NCBI GenBank assembly: GCA_029721435.1
Contig: CM056576.1
Location: 118,595,166 to 118,659,165 of the forward strand
Reading direction: 5' to 3'
Source of the DNA: Gymnothorax reevesii
Taxonomy: Eukaryota > Chordata > Actinopteri > Anguilliformes > Muraenidae
Length of the DNA stretch: 64,000 bases
Shown one piece after another: positions 1-11,765 of this stretch (the first letter of the stretch is position 1; each line of letters opens with the position of its first letter). A program made the position numbers and the translations under genes. The notes below the pieces were generated by a model. The model saw only the letters and a list, made by a program, of their open reading frames with translations, was not told the origin of the DNA and ran no database searches.

Positions 1-58
1 CCAGTTCCTGTCCCATTCCGCAGAGTTGATTTTTGGAGTTTTTCTGCTTCCTTTGCAG

Positions 59-317
59 GTGATAGGTCTGCTGAACCCAGGCGGCGTGCCCCACCAACCT
101 CAGAGCGACTACGCCCTGTCACCCCTCCCTGGGGGGCTGGAGCCCAGCAGTGGCGTAACGTCCTCCTGCTCCCGCTCCCAGCGTCTGGAGGGCCTGTCCA
201 GTCTGCCCAACATACCAGCCCTGCCCAACTCCCAGTCTTATTGCCCACCCAGCTACAGCTCGTCAGGCTACGGAGTGGACCACGTGCCGTCCTACCAGTA
301 TGGCCAGTATGGGCAGA
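59..317 (+). CDS. pax3: Pax3 penultimate coding exon (C-terminal transactivation region)
   Basis: This exon encodes part of the C-terminal Pro/Ser/Thr/Tyr-rich transactivation domain of the paired-box transcription factor Pax3, a nuclear regulator of neural crest and muscle progenitors. Read in frame from 59, it contains [35 protein letters not shown] and SYQYGQYGQ. These match the Pax3/7 C-terminus, and DYALSPL..GGLEP favours Pax3 over Pax7. A pyrimidine-rich acceptor ending in CAG at 56-58 precedes phase 0. The best donor keeping the family reading frame is GC at 318-319, which leaves one base (A317) to join GT at 2625. Upstream exons (paired box, homeobox) lie outside the window. The family call is strong; whether it is a pax3a or pax3b duplicate cannot be told. 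Confidence 0.93.
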
Positions 318-2624
318 GCAAGGTCAGTACCAGCTTCCATGTAGCTCCCTGTGAGTAACTGCTCAACTGATCTGCTGTCTGCATAGTTATTCTAGTCCAG
401 ATAAAGCTACCAAAGGAAACATACATACTATCAGTCAAAAATTTTACTATGCCCACTATTTTCAATCTGTTAGAGACTTTAAAAAATTAATCAGACACTC
501 TTTGTTTAAAAAAAAATATCTAAAAGATTTACTGGAGTGGCACTTGAAAACCGCAGACCTCCACCAAGGCCAATAGTTCCCTTATCTATGGCACACAAGT
601 CTGCAAGCGCAGCCATAAAATTTCTAAAATTGGGCATATTTTAATCGCAGTTGAATGCTGCCATTGACGGGATTTTAGAAGATGTATGCCTCTATTCTGC
701 CTTGCCTGCCAAATGTGATATGTCCCAATGTCAATGAAAGCAGAAAAAAATGCATGTATCCACCCCATGATCCAAATCTGTTTCAGAATTGAAAGGGTTT
801 TTGTTTCGCTCATGCTACACCCTTCAACCAAGTTTCATGAAAATTGAGCCAGTAGTTTTTCGATTATTCAGCTGACTAACCTACAAACCAAAAAATATGA
901 CCGATCGCATGACCTCCTTGACGGAGGTAATAAAAATGGCTACCTTTTGCCGTAGTGGCTACTGTGCATATTCATGGAAATTATTTTTCAATGACATTTT
1001 GTATGGGACAAAGTTATATAGATTTGAAAGTTCACTGTATGGTTTGGAAATGTCCATAGATGTGGTGCACTTGCTGGGAGTTTTTTCTTGATAATTCTGT
1101 CCAGTGTGTCCCAAATTAGTTTCATTTACTTTCCTTACTGGACAATGGACATTATCAGACTCTATTTTTATTTGACCAGCTGATCAACTCCAAAATGAAG
1201 GCAACTGTCCTCGGAACTTTTTTTTGACTTTGCATCATAAATTGTGCCACAGCCTGAGTCAAAACTAACTTCAAGTGTACAAAACAAAAACTTTTGACGG
1301 GCGATAAAAATAGTGACATTTTAATATATTGATGTCTCTGGTGTTTTAGGACAATTTAATTTCATTGCATTGTTTCCGATGTTAAATGCATTTATTGGCT
1401 GCTTCGTTGGTTTGTTTTATGGACCTCTTGGTATAACTGTTATGTATATTATATGAATACAAGCATTATGTTTCTCCGATACAGAATAGATAGAATATGT
1501 GAAATTATTCAATTAATCAGTTGTTAGGAAATAATAGCATTTTATTTTACTTGCCAAGGCCAGAAAAGGTCAACAGCTAATTAAAAAAAAAGAATAAATG
1601 AGGGTGCAGTTCTAAAAAGAGCACCAAACTCGACAGTTAGAATTCATTAGTCCACACGCCATGTTAGGCTGCATAAGCCACCACAATGCGCAGCCTTCTG
1701 GTGCTCTGAGCGCCATAACCCAACAAAAATGCTCGCAAATGTGTCAAATTTGCTTGCAAACAGCTTAAATTTGGGAAAATGGAAAAATCTGATTTGTCAG
1801 TCGTTGCCCATGCCAATGCTCACGCTCATCGACCACACGCAGTTTCAGATTGATTGGCCACCCGAATTAGGAGAAATATGGATTCAGACAGAAGGATAAA
1901 AACAGGCTTCCTCATTTTACTCTACGATTGGCATCCTTCTGCTCACAGAAAAATCATCTGTAGACATCGAGTGATAGCAGAGTTCAGCTCAAGTGCCCAT
2001 ATGACCTCGTTTGATGAGCCGTGCCGCAAACTTAGCGCTCTGCGCTAATGCTGAGATATATTTTATGTAACACATACATCTCTGGTTACATGGGGAAAAA
2101 AATGGCGCAAATATCACATGTGCTTAACAGACGGAGAGAGAGAGAGTGAGTGAAGGAGTGAGAGTCACTGAGAAAAAGAGAGGGAGGGAGATACTGTCAT
2201 TGAGGAAAAACCTTATCAATGACATCTTGATTTTATTAATTTTCTGAACTTTGAGACCCATGTGCTGCTGGGTGGTGGTGGTTATGGTGGGTGGGAGTGA
2301 CGTCGGAAGGAGAGGGGGGTAGAGTGCGCAGAAATGAATGTGTTCTGAGGATTTAAATGGCCCCTGGCAGTCCACAATTTAAAACATGTGCGAGGTCAAC
2401 TGAAAAATCACTATTGATCGTCGTCCCGGATTGATGTAGCACGTCAAACCTAAACAAGATTATACATCGGCCGAAAATCTGCCGCCCCCTGGTTCCCTCC
2501 CCTGACCGACTTACTCTCATTGAATATTACACAACAGCTAAAGCAACAAGGCTAGTCGTGACCCCATGTACAAATTCTGTCATAACCGTCTGTAATGTGT
2601 CTCTTTTATTTCTTTGCTTTCCAG
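318..2624 (+). other. pax3: Pax3 last intron (apparent GC-AG intron)
   Basis: The intron starts GCAAGG and ends with a pyrimidine-rich tract and CCAG at 2621-2624. It contains a decayed dispersed repeat (about 555-930) and a GA-rich tract near 2138-2190. Retention of the intron would append [12 protein letters not shown] and then a stop at about 356-358, which resembles the human PAX3 isoform made by reading into this intron. A standard GT at 323-324 is also present; its use would shift the last exon out of the conserved frame (VSFII, then stop). Confidence 0.7.
555..930. repeat. Decayed dispersed repeat with CCTCCxCCAAGG inverted ends
   Basis: The left end has ACCTCCACCAAGG (557-569) and the right end CCTTGACGGAGGT (915-928), an imperfect inverted pair. 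Related sequence with cctccgcc / gaggaggtt motifs and wording like 'ataactcaaaaa' occurs at about 32260-32480 and 58283-58450. It is probably a widespread fish repeat; the class is not assigned. Confidence 0.5.
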
Positions 2625-2659
2625 GTGTCTTTCATTATTTGAAGCCTGATATCGCCTGA
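2625..2659 (+). CDS. pax3: Pax3 terminal coding exon (FHYLKPDIA tail)
   Basis: After acceptor CCAG the exon reads (A)GT GTC TTT CAT TAT TTG AAG CCT GAT ATC GCC TGA, giving SVFHYLKPDIA and a stop at 2657-2659. This is the conserved C-terminal tail of the long Pax3 isoform (human AFHYLKPDIA). The match fixes the reading phase and so identifies the upstream donor. AATAAA hexamers at 2672-2677 and 2676-2681 are only 13-20 bases past the stop, probably too close to be the working poly(A) signal. The 3' UTR likely runs on through the following GC-richer stretch, but its end is not visible. Confidence 0.92.
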
Positions 2660-5359
2660 CCGAAAAAAACAAATAAATAAAATCTCGTACCGGCGGCTGA
2701 GAAGGCTCCCTCGTTGCGTCGGGGGCACGGTCTCTGCCTGTGAGGAGGAGGCAGAGTGGCGGAGTTCTCTGATCCAACTTGGGATGGTTTCGTTCGGATA
2801 ATCAGCACTGAAACGGTGGACGATCTAGTTACCTGTCATCCAGTCCATTCACTTGACCTCAAGAGAGAGAAAAAAAAAAAAACATGGCAGTTGATGCTTA
2901 CGATCCGAGAAAAGAGAGAACAGGGGGAGATGGAAGAAAAAGAATTGAAAACAGTAGAAGTCAAACGCTGATTGGTGCGCACGAGAAATGACGAAGATGT
3001 CACTGCGGACAGAATGCATCAACGTGGCGTCATGATAGCACTTGTTGGGATGGCTGCTAATAGACTCAAGTGAGATCAGGGGCACCGTCCTATGGCAAAG
3101 CAGCATTGTATATTCACCATGTACAGTGTTATCTCAAAAGACTGAAAATTTCAGACAGTAAACAATGGACGAGAAACACATTTGGTGAAATATAAATATA
3201 CGCTCACTCAAGTAATCGCTGGACTCAGTCGGAACAACCGAGAAATAATGCGTGTAGGTCTAATTATAAAATTGACTACATTCACTGAGGCTCAAATATT
3301 CATGAGATAAATGAAACAGTTGTATTCAGCCACTCCCACTCAATGTACTAAGGTCTATGGATCCATACTATCTAATGGCTTCTTCATGGACTCTCGAATA
3401 GCGTTTTGTCAAAACAATGGCGGCAGTCAATTCTTCTAGCGCAATATTCCAAAGAGCACAGGAAGGCCTATGGATACATAGATAGGTTGATAAATACATT
3501 AGGGAAGTTTGCAACTGCTCACATTGACTTTTGCAGTAAGCTTGGGTTGAGTCCCAAACCTTAAAAATTAATTAAATAAATAAATACATACAAAACGCAG
3601 ATTTTCCTTTCGGGTTTCAGGCGACTCATTTCCTTCCCTCTTCCCCGTGCTGGCGAGCTTGCGCACCGGATAAGCGTACGCAGAGCAATCCATGCGTTAC
3701 ATACTTTTCATCTGTTACCTTGCCAACGGAACCGCAAGATGGAAGCCAACACTGAGGCTAAAGCAAAGGGGGACGCTCGCAAACTCCAAGGCAGACGTGA
3801 GGTGCGATTCGGCATCCTGTAATTCATAGTGATGGTCATCAGATTGCACAATGTCATGAGTTTGTCAAGTATGTCCGACTCGCCGAAATGCCGTGACACA
3901 AATCTCAGCAGAGTTGGTGCTAAATTGATTAAACTGAACTGAAGAACTGAAAAAGGGACGACATTTTTTTTCCAGTTCCATCATTATTTTTATATGAAGA
4001 CTTTTTTTGTATTTGTTTTTGTAAATATGCGCCTCAAATTTCATGTAAAGTTCTAATGGATTGCATTTTACCCTTACGATAGGCAGATAATGAAAGTAAA
4101 TCTGTTTCAATTTTGGCAAGTGTTCATGAGCGATGGAGAGGAGATTGCAATTACATTGAAAGGACCGCATTTATTTATTGTCCTGTTACTCCTATAGGTG
4201 CTGTCACCATTAGTTCATTGTTCCAAAGTAGCTTTAGACAGTAGATTGGTCTTGTCTTTAAAGGCGACGGAAAACATAACATTGCTTGCTTTTTATACTT
4301 GCATTTTTTATAATACAAATATGTAATTTTCATATATGAAGCGCCACATTATTTTGGCGTGAAATTGTGTTCAAATGCTGTACTATTTACTATTTATGAC
4401 TAAAGAAATAAAAATTTGAAATAGAAACTGCTTTGAGCATTTTATTAATATGCCATGACAAAACACTGTATAATTTTACGAAATACAAATCTTGCTCTAA
4501 GAAAGCTTCATAAGACACAAACAAACTAAGTGACTGTGAATCATTTCTCTGTATATTTTTCTCTAGTATCATGGGAAAAGTGACCAAAAATAAACACATT
4601 TATTGGGTCGATCGGTGCTCCAGTGCACTCCGGTTAAGAACTGGAATAAGCACAGCACTGTCTTTGTTGAGCTAGAAAAACAGATCTGCCCCAAAGCCAA
4701 AGACAGAAATAAGTATGTGCCTAAAAATATATAAGCAATTTGTCCTTATGCAGAAGATATACTGGGTATACTGCGCAATCTGCGAATATTCAAATAAAAG
4801 ACTTGTAATTCAAACATAATACAGTCCTGAAGTATGATATATGCATACTCTCAAATTAACAAGCTTCATGTCAGAACATAAAATGGATTAATCGTGGATT
4901 AATGTAATGCAACTGCAGACCAACAAAGCAGTCTTGCCATCAACTTAGATATTGACTTCACAGCAATAGGCTGAATACATTAAGATTATTGTTTGTGCTT
5001 TTAAAATCTTTGTTCGGATATGAGTGCACGCGTATACGAATAGGGGCCCCCCGATCCTCGCCAGACATGCGTCACTGACCTCACACAGACAAACTCTCTC
5101 TCTCCCGCGGGACATTTTATTGGCCATAACGAGAGAAGCAGACACCTGTGAGCGGGGTTAATGTTGCACCACGGTAAATGTATGAGCATTAATCACCGGA
5201 GAAAGAGCGAGAGGACTCTCATTTTAGGAGGTTGCGTTTAAAGGTAAGAATAAAACAAGATTACGCTGAAGGCCATGAAGGCGCCCCTCAGAAGACTGAG
5301 TTCTGGGCTGCTGTTCATCTTTCTCCAGTGATTTGAGGGTGTGCAGCTGGACCTGCCAT

Positions 5360-5720
5360 TCTCAAAGTTTGCGTATGTGCTTGTGTGAGTGTGTGTGGTT
5401 GTACGCTTGCCTGTGTATGTGTTCGCTTGCCTGTGTATGTGCATGGCTGTGCGCGGGTGTGATTGTTTGAGCTCATGCATCTGGTTGTGTGTGTATGTGT
5501 GTGCTTGTGTCTGATTGTCAACACATCTGCTCTCGTGGGTGGCTGTTTGTGGGTGTGATTGTGGGTGTGCGTGCGTGTGCGTGCATGTGTGGTTATCTGT
5601 GTGCCTGCATACATCTGTAACTGTGTTTGGGTTTATTTATCTGTGTATGAATGAGGTTTCATGTGTCTTTTTGTGAGAGTGTGTTTGTGCGTGAGCAAAT
5701 GTCCTTGTGTGTGAATGGCA
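5360..5720. repeat. GT-rich imperfect microsatellite
   Basis: Long run of gtgtgtg, gcttgtgt and gtgtgatt variants over about 360 bases. The minus-strand His/Thr-rich reading frames here are by-products of the repeat. Confidence 0.85.
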
Positions 5721-5837
5721 GGTTAATGGCGTTTGTGTGTCACTGAAAACTCAGATTCAATTTGGTTGATTTTGGGTGCAGGAATGTGTATGATGGAGAA
5801 AGAGAATAATGAAAATGTTTGGGAGAGACTGAGGAAA

Positions 5838-5892
5838 GAAACAGAGAAAGAGAGGGAGAGAGAAAGAGAGAGCGAGAGAGAGAGAGAGAGAT
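5838..5892. repeat. GA microsatellite
   Basis: Polypurine run of gagagaga, slightly interrupted. Confidence 0.85.
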
Positions 5893-7167
5893 AGTATTTC
5901 AACGTTTTTCTTGCCCCCGGTAAACTCAGTTTACAAGCACTTAACCTGTGCGACACAGTGGGGTCAGGGGAAAGGAGAATCACCCTCTCCACAATGCCAG
6001 TGGATGTGACCTCATCACACACACATGGAGGACAACTTAACCTCTGACCTCCAGGCTCTTTGAAACCGGTGGCCCACTTGACAGCAGCTGACAATTCTAG
6101 GAATTACTGGAAAGCCAATGAGAAATGACAGAGGAAGGGAAGTATATAGATGTAGAATAAAAGATGAAATGGCAACTTAATGATGTGAACATAAGCTGTT
6201 CTATGGATACTGTACCCTTCAGGGCTCAAAACTCATCGGAACTGCTCTCATTCAGTAAACACTGTACAATTTTATCTAGACAAATCAAGCATGTGCACTA
6301 TTTCATTTAGAATAATATTCATTAGTACAGAGTGTAGAAACCTGAAAATGGACAAAAGGATTAATAGACCCAAGTACTCTAGGTATATCTTTTCCAGGAC
6401 AGTGGAACATTTTCAAATATTGCCACCAACTACTTACTTTGTCTTGATGTTGGCCTTTGTGTCTACAGCAAAAAATGACTAATGTCAGTAATGTTAAAGT
6501 GTGTCAGGTTACAGATAAGAACCAGCTTGACTTTTGAAATTCTCATAAAATCCATTTGCAATGACACAAAGATCATGCTTATATATTAAAAGCTGGGTGT
6601 AATAACACCAATGTGCCCAACGACAATAGGTCAAATAAAATGACAACATTATACCTCATTGATTAAATCTTCAACAATCTATTGACTTTGGGAATGGCTG
6701 CACTGTGATAATTTCAAAACATTGAACAACTTAGCTTGGACATGACTATCGTGACACTCCGCACATGACAACCTCATTCACCTCGTGACTCGTGAAAGTG
6801 GTGTGTGGCCTTGCTGTGAAAGCTCTGGCTTCTCATCACTAATTCACCAGTCTGGGACATAGTCAGTCATGAACTGTCAGCAAAGCCCGGATCTAGCGAG
6901 CTTAAGGCAAATAAAACTATTTGTGATTGGTTAGCAGATGTCAATTCAAACTTCGATTACAGATAAGGACATTTAATTCTCAGAACTGTTTTCTATTGCC
7001 CCATTTTTACCCCTGGGAATGGAGTTTGGCAGAGGTTATGCATTCATCCATGACCGTCTGTTAGTCTGTGTCTATTTTTTTGTTTGTCCGCATAATATCT
7101 CTCCTACATCTCAATCAATGATATTTCAAGTATTTTGAGGCAGTGTGGGTCATGGGCAAAAGAACAT

Positions 7168-7310
7168 TTGAAGAGCCTAGTGCTGAAAGTACTAAAGTCT
7201 GCGTGGTTAAGATAGGAAAATGTGCCTTATAGTCACCAAAGGTGATTTTCTCACATTTCTCCGAATAGACATTTTTGTGACTTAAGTATTTTTAGCACTG
7301 GGGTCTTCAA
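7168..7310. mobile_element. Fold-back MITE (about 143 bp)
   Basis: The left end TTGAAGAgCCTAGTGCT...TACTaAAGTC is complementary to the right end GACTTAAGTA...AGCACTGGGGTCTTCAA. The whole unit can fold into an imperfect hairpin, which suggests a small non-autonomous DNA transposon. Confidence 0.55.
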
Positions 7311-7476
7311 TTGATTCCATTTTGATCTTGATTCAAATTGAAATATGGCTGCCATGGCCATATCTGTTCAGTTCGTCATGACAACTGCGTTGGCGAAGGT
7401 ATGCACTCTCTGTTTGCTTTCTATTTGATTTGTGAGCTTAACATCTTGCATTTGAAGACCACAATGGATAAATGAT

Positions 7477-7545
7477 CAGTCACATTTTCATGTTGTGGAG
7501 AAATGATGAATTGTCACATTTTCATGTTGTGGAGAAATGATGAAT
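7477..7545. repeat. Two-copy tandem duplication of about 35 bp
   Basis: A unit beginning tcacattttcatgttgtgg and ending aaatgatgaatt is present twice in a row with almost no difference, so the duplication is recent. Confidence 0.8.
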
Positions 7546-9114
7546 TAAAAATTCAAAACGATCTTAGAAACAGTGCACTGGAAAAATATGCAGAAAATAT
7601 AAAATATCGTCGACCTGCTAATAAAACCTTGTATCTTTACAGGAAAATAAAAAAAAATATATTAAATAAAAATAATAAAATAATATAAACATATAAATAT
7701 AATTTAAAATATAAATAAAATAAAAAATGTTAAATTTTGCATGTAAGAATAGTGGACATACAAGTTTTTGTTTCTTATCAATTTGGAGATGCAAGGATTT
7801 AACAGCAGGCTGACAATATATAAAATATAATAATAGCATATTATATTATACGGATATAAAATATACAAAATATGCAAAATTTGTACTCTGGTCATTTTTC
7901 CTTTGTGGTTTTCATTTGTTGTCTGTAATTACATTTATTTATTTATTTCATTTTTCATAATAGAGGCAAGTCAGTAGACTGAATACTGCAGTAAGTAACT
8001 AAATGAAAGAGTCGGTTATATGGCTTGCTTCCAAAATATCCTTTAAAGGGGCATTTCATATGGAAATTGTTGTCATTTCCAAATATTTTACTGTCTCCAT
8101 GGAGTGAACCCTCATCAAAATTGATTGGCAATATAAGGAAGACTAATGACTTCTATTTCCCCTGAAAAGAGACTGAAAATGTCAGATGACCGGTAGGTTC
8201 CCTGTTAAGCATCACAGTCATAAAGTGGCACCTTTTTTGCCCGTTATCTTAAACGTAGTTTTACTGTCAGTTTATAACAGACGTTGCGTGTAAGTTAACT
8301 GAAAACAGCAGCAAAATGCGCGCAGGACTCTACTTACAGTTAAATTAACGCATTGGCTCAGTGTTAAATAAACTGCTAAATTCAGTCAATTTTTAACAGT
8401 GCATTGGTATAAGTTGCAGTGGACTCATACTTCTTTTGCCGCACACACACTGAAAATATGACTACCAGCCATATAAAATGGTTGGGTGTCTTATTTACGG
8501 GTCCGTTAGACTGTCAGATAGAAAACAAGCAAATTTATTATACTTTTTTTCTTTGCAAAAAGTCCCTTTAAAACAAGTGATAAAAATTGGCCATTGAGCA
8601 GAGAGTCTCATTTTGAATGTCAGGTCACCTCACTGGTTTGTAATTGATAAATGAAAGTTTGCGTTAAAATAGCAGCAGTATAAGGTAATGTTATCAAGAA
8701 TATGTTCTGCGTTTGTGTTTTGTTTCACGGATCTCATCCTGGGAGAGTCGTGATGGAGAATGAGTTCCTCAAAAGTGCCCTAATCAGGTCTCTGGGTTTA
8801 ATCTCAAATATGCCGTCTTATCACAGTGTCGACGAGTGGCTGCAGAAAGGGCTCTGCATTCCTCTTCTGATGTGGGTCAGAGCTGGTCTCCCTCTCTTTT
8901 GCTCTCCCTCTCTGTCTCTCTCTCTCTCATTCTCACTTTCTGGTTTCCAGGATATAGCTCATCTCCCCTCTTTCTTTTTTTGACTGGATCTCAGCTCTCC
9001 CCCAACTTTTTTTATTTCCTTTCTTTATTCTTCCGTACGTTTAGCTCACCCTCTCACTTTCTCTCCATTCCTTCTGTCTGTTGCTGTCTGTTTTTCTTTT
9101 CCCTTGTGGTAAAC

Positions 9115-9459
9115 ATGAACAGGACATTGCTGCTGACCCTCATCGCTAAGTGCCGGAAAGTTATTCTGGATGACCTAGCTTCTGGCAGCGCTAGCGAACA
9201 GACTCACAGCAATGCCACCGTGACCGCCAATGCAACCATGGCCGCCAACAGCACCACCACTGCAGAGCCAGACACCACCGCGCTCCAAACCTGGGCTATG
9301 ACCAGGCCGTATGACAATGCCTACTGCTACATCCTCTTTGTCATGTTCTTCTACGGCTTCCTCGCCCTCACACTGTTTCGGAGCTTCGCCTGGTATGACA
9401 AGGCAAAAAAGGAACCACGTGAAGAATCACAGGACTTTGAAGAGGAGGGCAGTCCATGA
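9115..9459 (+). CDS. KCNE-type potassium channel beta subunit (single-exon, 114 aa)
   Basis: Predicted small type I membrane protein, likely a KCNE family accessory subunit that modulates voltage-gated potassium channels at the plasma membrane. The extracellular N-terminus (about residues 1-65) carries four N-glycosylation sequons (NRT at the start, then NAT, NAT, NST). One membrane segment follows (about 70-90) with YCYILFVMFFYG, close to the KCNE hallmark Y-x-YILxVMxFYG of KCNE3/4. The cytoplasmic tail is short and charged (KAKKEPREESQDFEEEGSP). The start ATG 9115 was chosen because the open frame upstream is low-complexity CT-rich DNA. A coding region in one exon is normal for KCNE genes. 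The tail lacks the typical SKRREK-like basic motif and is far shorter than KCNE4, so the exact paralogue is uncertain. AATAAA occurs at 9759 and 9920. Confidence 0.72.
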   Translation: MNRTLLLTLIAKCRKVILDDLASGSASEQTHSNATVTANATMAANSTTTAEPDTTALQTWAMTRPYDNAYCYILFVMFFYGFLALTLFRSFAWYDKAKKEPREESQDFEEEGSP

Positions 9460-9919
9460 CTAAGATTGTTTTTGCCAGCTGTGAAGTGACGAGGAGTGCG
9501 TTTAATTCAAGTGGAAAGGTCTCTGGTGGTAATTGTCAATTTTAAATGACTGCTTTACAGTGCATATATTTGTATCTAATTTATTCTCAATGTGCTTTGT
9601 TTTAATTTCTTCCTATAGCGTATTACTAATTGGATGCTTTTGGGGAGAGTGACGGAATGACCCTGGATTTGATTTGTCATTTCAATGGCAAACAAAGAAA
9701 AAGCTTTAACTGATGAAGAACAGACCTCAGCTCTGAGGTGATAGAAAATGTGGTTTGGAATAAATCAAAACAAACAAACGCAAAAAATTGTTGAAAGGAA
9801 ACAAACTGTTTCATATTTTGTTTGGGATATCGGAGAAGGACAAAAACTAAAGTCTGCTGTGTGATGTTGTTTATTTATTATTATTCTGGTGAAACATATA
9901 TGGCCTTAGTTTGCACACA

Positions 9920-9925
9920 AATAAA
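9920..9925 (+). promoter_or_regulatory. Candidate poly(A) signal of the KCNE-like gene
   Basis: AATAAA about 460 bases after the stop codon; a second AATAAA at 9759-9764 is an equally possible signal. Confidence 0.45.
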
Positions 9926-10753
9926 GTTCAACGTTTGTATTTTTGAGATTAGATGGCATCATGTTTGAAACTGTAATAAGACAAATTATAACGATAGATG
10001 AAAGGTTTTTGAAGTAATGTTATGTGTTTACATTATGCAGAATAGTATGTTACTTATGATTAAATCTTATATGCCCCTGGCTTTATATTTTTCTGTTACG
10101 GTTCAGTTCATAAAAAGCCGTGTGTGTGCGTGTGTGAGTGTGTTATTCCCTTGTTATTTCTCTTCAAGTAAACAGACAAGGGTCTAAAGATTTTTAGTGA
10201 GGCATTTGTATTTAGAATCATGTTGTTATCTCTTGATAGTGAGGCACAGAGTCATGAGTGGGCTGGTATGGCTGCCAGAGAAACTGGTTCCATTGTGCTG
10301 ATGTCCTGACTGCTGGAAGAGGCCGAAGGACAAATTCTGAATTGTGGATATTCCATCTGCTCAAATTGGGCCAAATGCTTCAAAACGTATTAGACCTACA
10401 TGCCACCAAACATAGTGAGGTGGTAACCCAAGACAAGGCAAAAAAAAGTGATGTTCTACAATGGCCAAAAAAAAAATGAAAATACTTGACATGAAGGCAA
10501 TTTAGACTGCTTTTCATTTGCAGAAGTCAAAACACCCCAAAACATACAGGAGCTGAGGACAGGTACTTTGAAGGTCTTATAGAGAATCTTCACAGAATAA
10601 AAACCCAGCATATTGTGATGTCTATGGATTTTGGACTTCAAGCAGACACAGACAGCAAATAGATTCAACCGAATGGGATAACTTGTTGTTTAAAATATGA
10701 TTTTGTTAGTTTCTCCAATTACCTTTGAGCCCCAAAAATGGGGGTGATTAGTA

Positions 10754-10816
<63 letters not shown>

Positions 10817-11045
10817 TCAGTACACGCAGTAACTTTAGTCAAAACCTTAAATTGAAGTTGAAAGTGTACCTTTCAACCACATATTGATTGATTCATTTCA
10901 AATCCATTGGGGCTGTCTACTGTAATAAAAGTACTTTTCTGTAATAACTTGAATAACTTTTTATACACAGTTTTAATGGCACGTCATCCCCCTCAACCAC
11001 TGAATATCCTATCTGTGATTAATGCCACTTGTTTCTCTGCACATA
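9926..11045. other. Non-coding stretch with a TA microsatellite
   Basis: No exon or tRNA was recognised. The only strong feature is a (TG)n(TA)n microsatellite at 10753-10815. Confidence 0.5.
10753..10815. repeat. (TG)n(TA)n microsatellite
   Basis: A short TG run is followed by about 26 uninterrupted TA units. Confidence 0.95.
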
Positions 11046-11765
11046 CACAGGGTGAACAAAATACTTGAAACACCTCCAAAAACAAAATATCTACCAACAA
11101 AAAATAAGTAGGCCCGCTCATTGTCATCAAAACAGTTTCAATCCTTCTAGTAATGCTTTCATACAATTTCTAAACCATATGCATTGGGCCATTGGCCCAT
11201 TCTTCAAAGCAGGCCGTCTTCAGTTCTTAGAGGGATGAAGAAGGTGGAAATATAGCTTGGACTCTGTTTTTCAGAACTTCCCATAAAGGTTCAGTTATCT
11301 TAAGATTTGGGGATTTTGCAGGCCATGAAAGATAGATGACTTCATCCTAGTGTTCTTGAAACCATTATTTAATGTTCTCAGCGGTGTGTTTGGGGGAATT
11401 TGGGGACATCGTGAAGGAATAGTGTTGGCTCAATAGGATGTACCTTATCTTGTAAAATGGTCTCATATTGTTGACTCATTACTTGTCCAAAAGGAGCAAT
11501 CATAGGAATCCATGAGTCCCGTGAAATAGCTGCTCATGCAATAACAGAACCACCAACATACTTAACAGTTGGCAACAGGGATTGTGGATTGAATATACTG
11601 AATATGTTCATGTTTTTATGTCTTTAATGATTCATGCATTGCCAAAACCTGCCTGTGTTGACCATTGCTGTTTAGAACAAGAACCACAGCGGAAAAAGTC
11701 CTCTTGACTTAATTGCGTGTTGAAATCCTCAACAACGTTTTATGCGTATAGTTCTGACATAAGTG
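11046..11765 (-). pseudogene. Decayed Tc1/mariner-like transposase
   Basis: The minus strand reads, with stops and frame breaks, PTVKYVGGS, then SPNLKITEPLWEVLKNRVQ, IFPPSSSL and RRIETVL. These correspond to the catalytic-core and C-terminal region of Tc1-type DD34E transposases (SPDLNxIEPLWxxLKxRV). The left limit TACACAGGGTGAACAAAATA looks like a terminal inverted repeat. Several stops show that it is long dead. Confidence 0.7.

Larger units (their letters stand above)
2660..9114. other. Intergenic region between pax3 and the KCNE-like gene
   Basis: No convincing exon was seen on either strand. The region holds a GT-rich microsatellite (about 5360-5720), a GA tract (about 5838-5892), a fold-back MITE (7168-7310), a 35-bp tandem duplication (about 7477-7545) and AT-rich DNA (7620-7870). 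The GC-richer stretch 4990-5220, with an inverted CCAAT (attgg), could be a regulatory element of pax3, but nothing in the sequence proves it. Confidence 0.5.

Noticed and set aside
5315..5614. His/Thr-rich minus-strand open frame
   Set aside because: A direct translation of the GT microsatellite.
5723..6094. 123-codon minus-strand open frame
   Set aside because: Contains a poly Leu/Ser stretch from the GA microsatellite; there is no recognisable domain or splice context.
8836..9114. N-terminal extension of the KCNE-like gene upstream of 9115
   Set aside because: The 93 extra codons are low-complexity Ser/Leu/Phe from a CT-rich tract. KCNE proteins start shortly before the glycosylated region, and the Met at 9115 fits.
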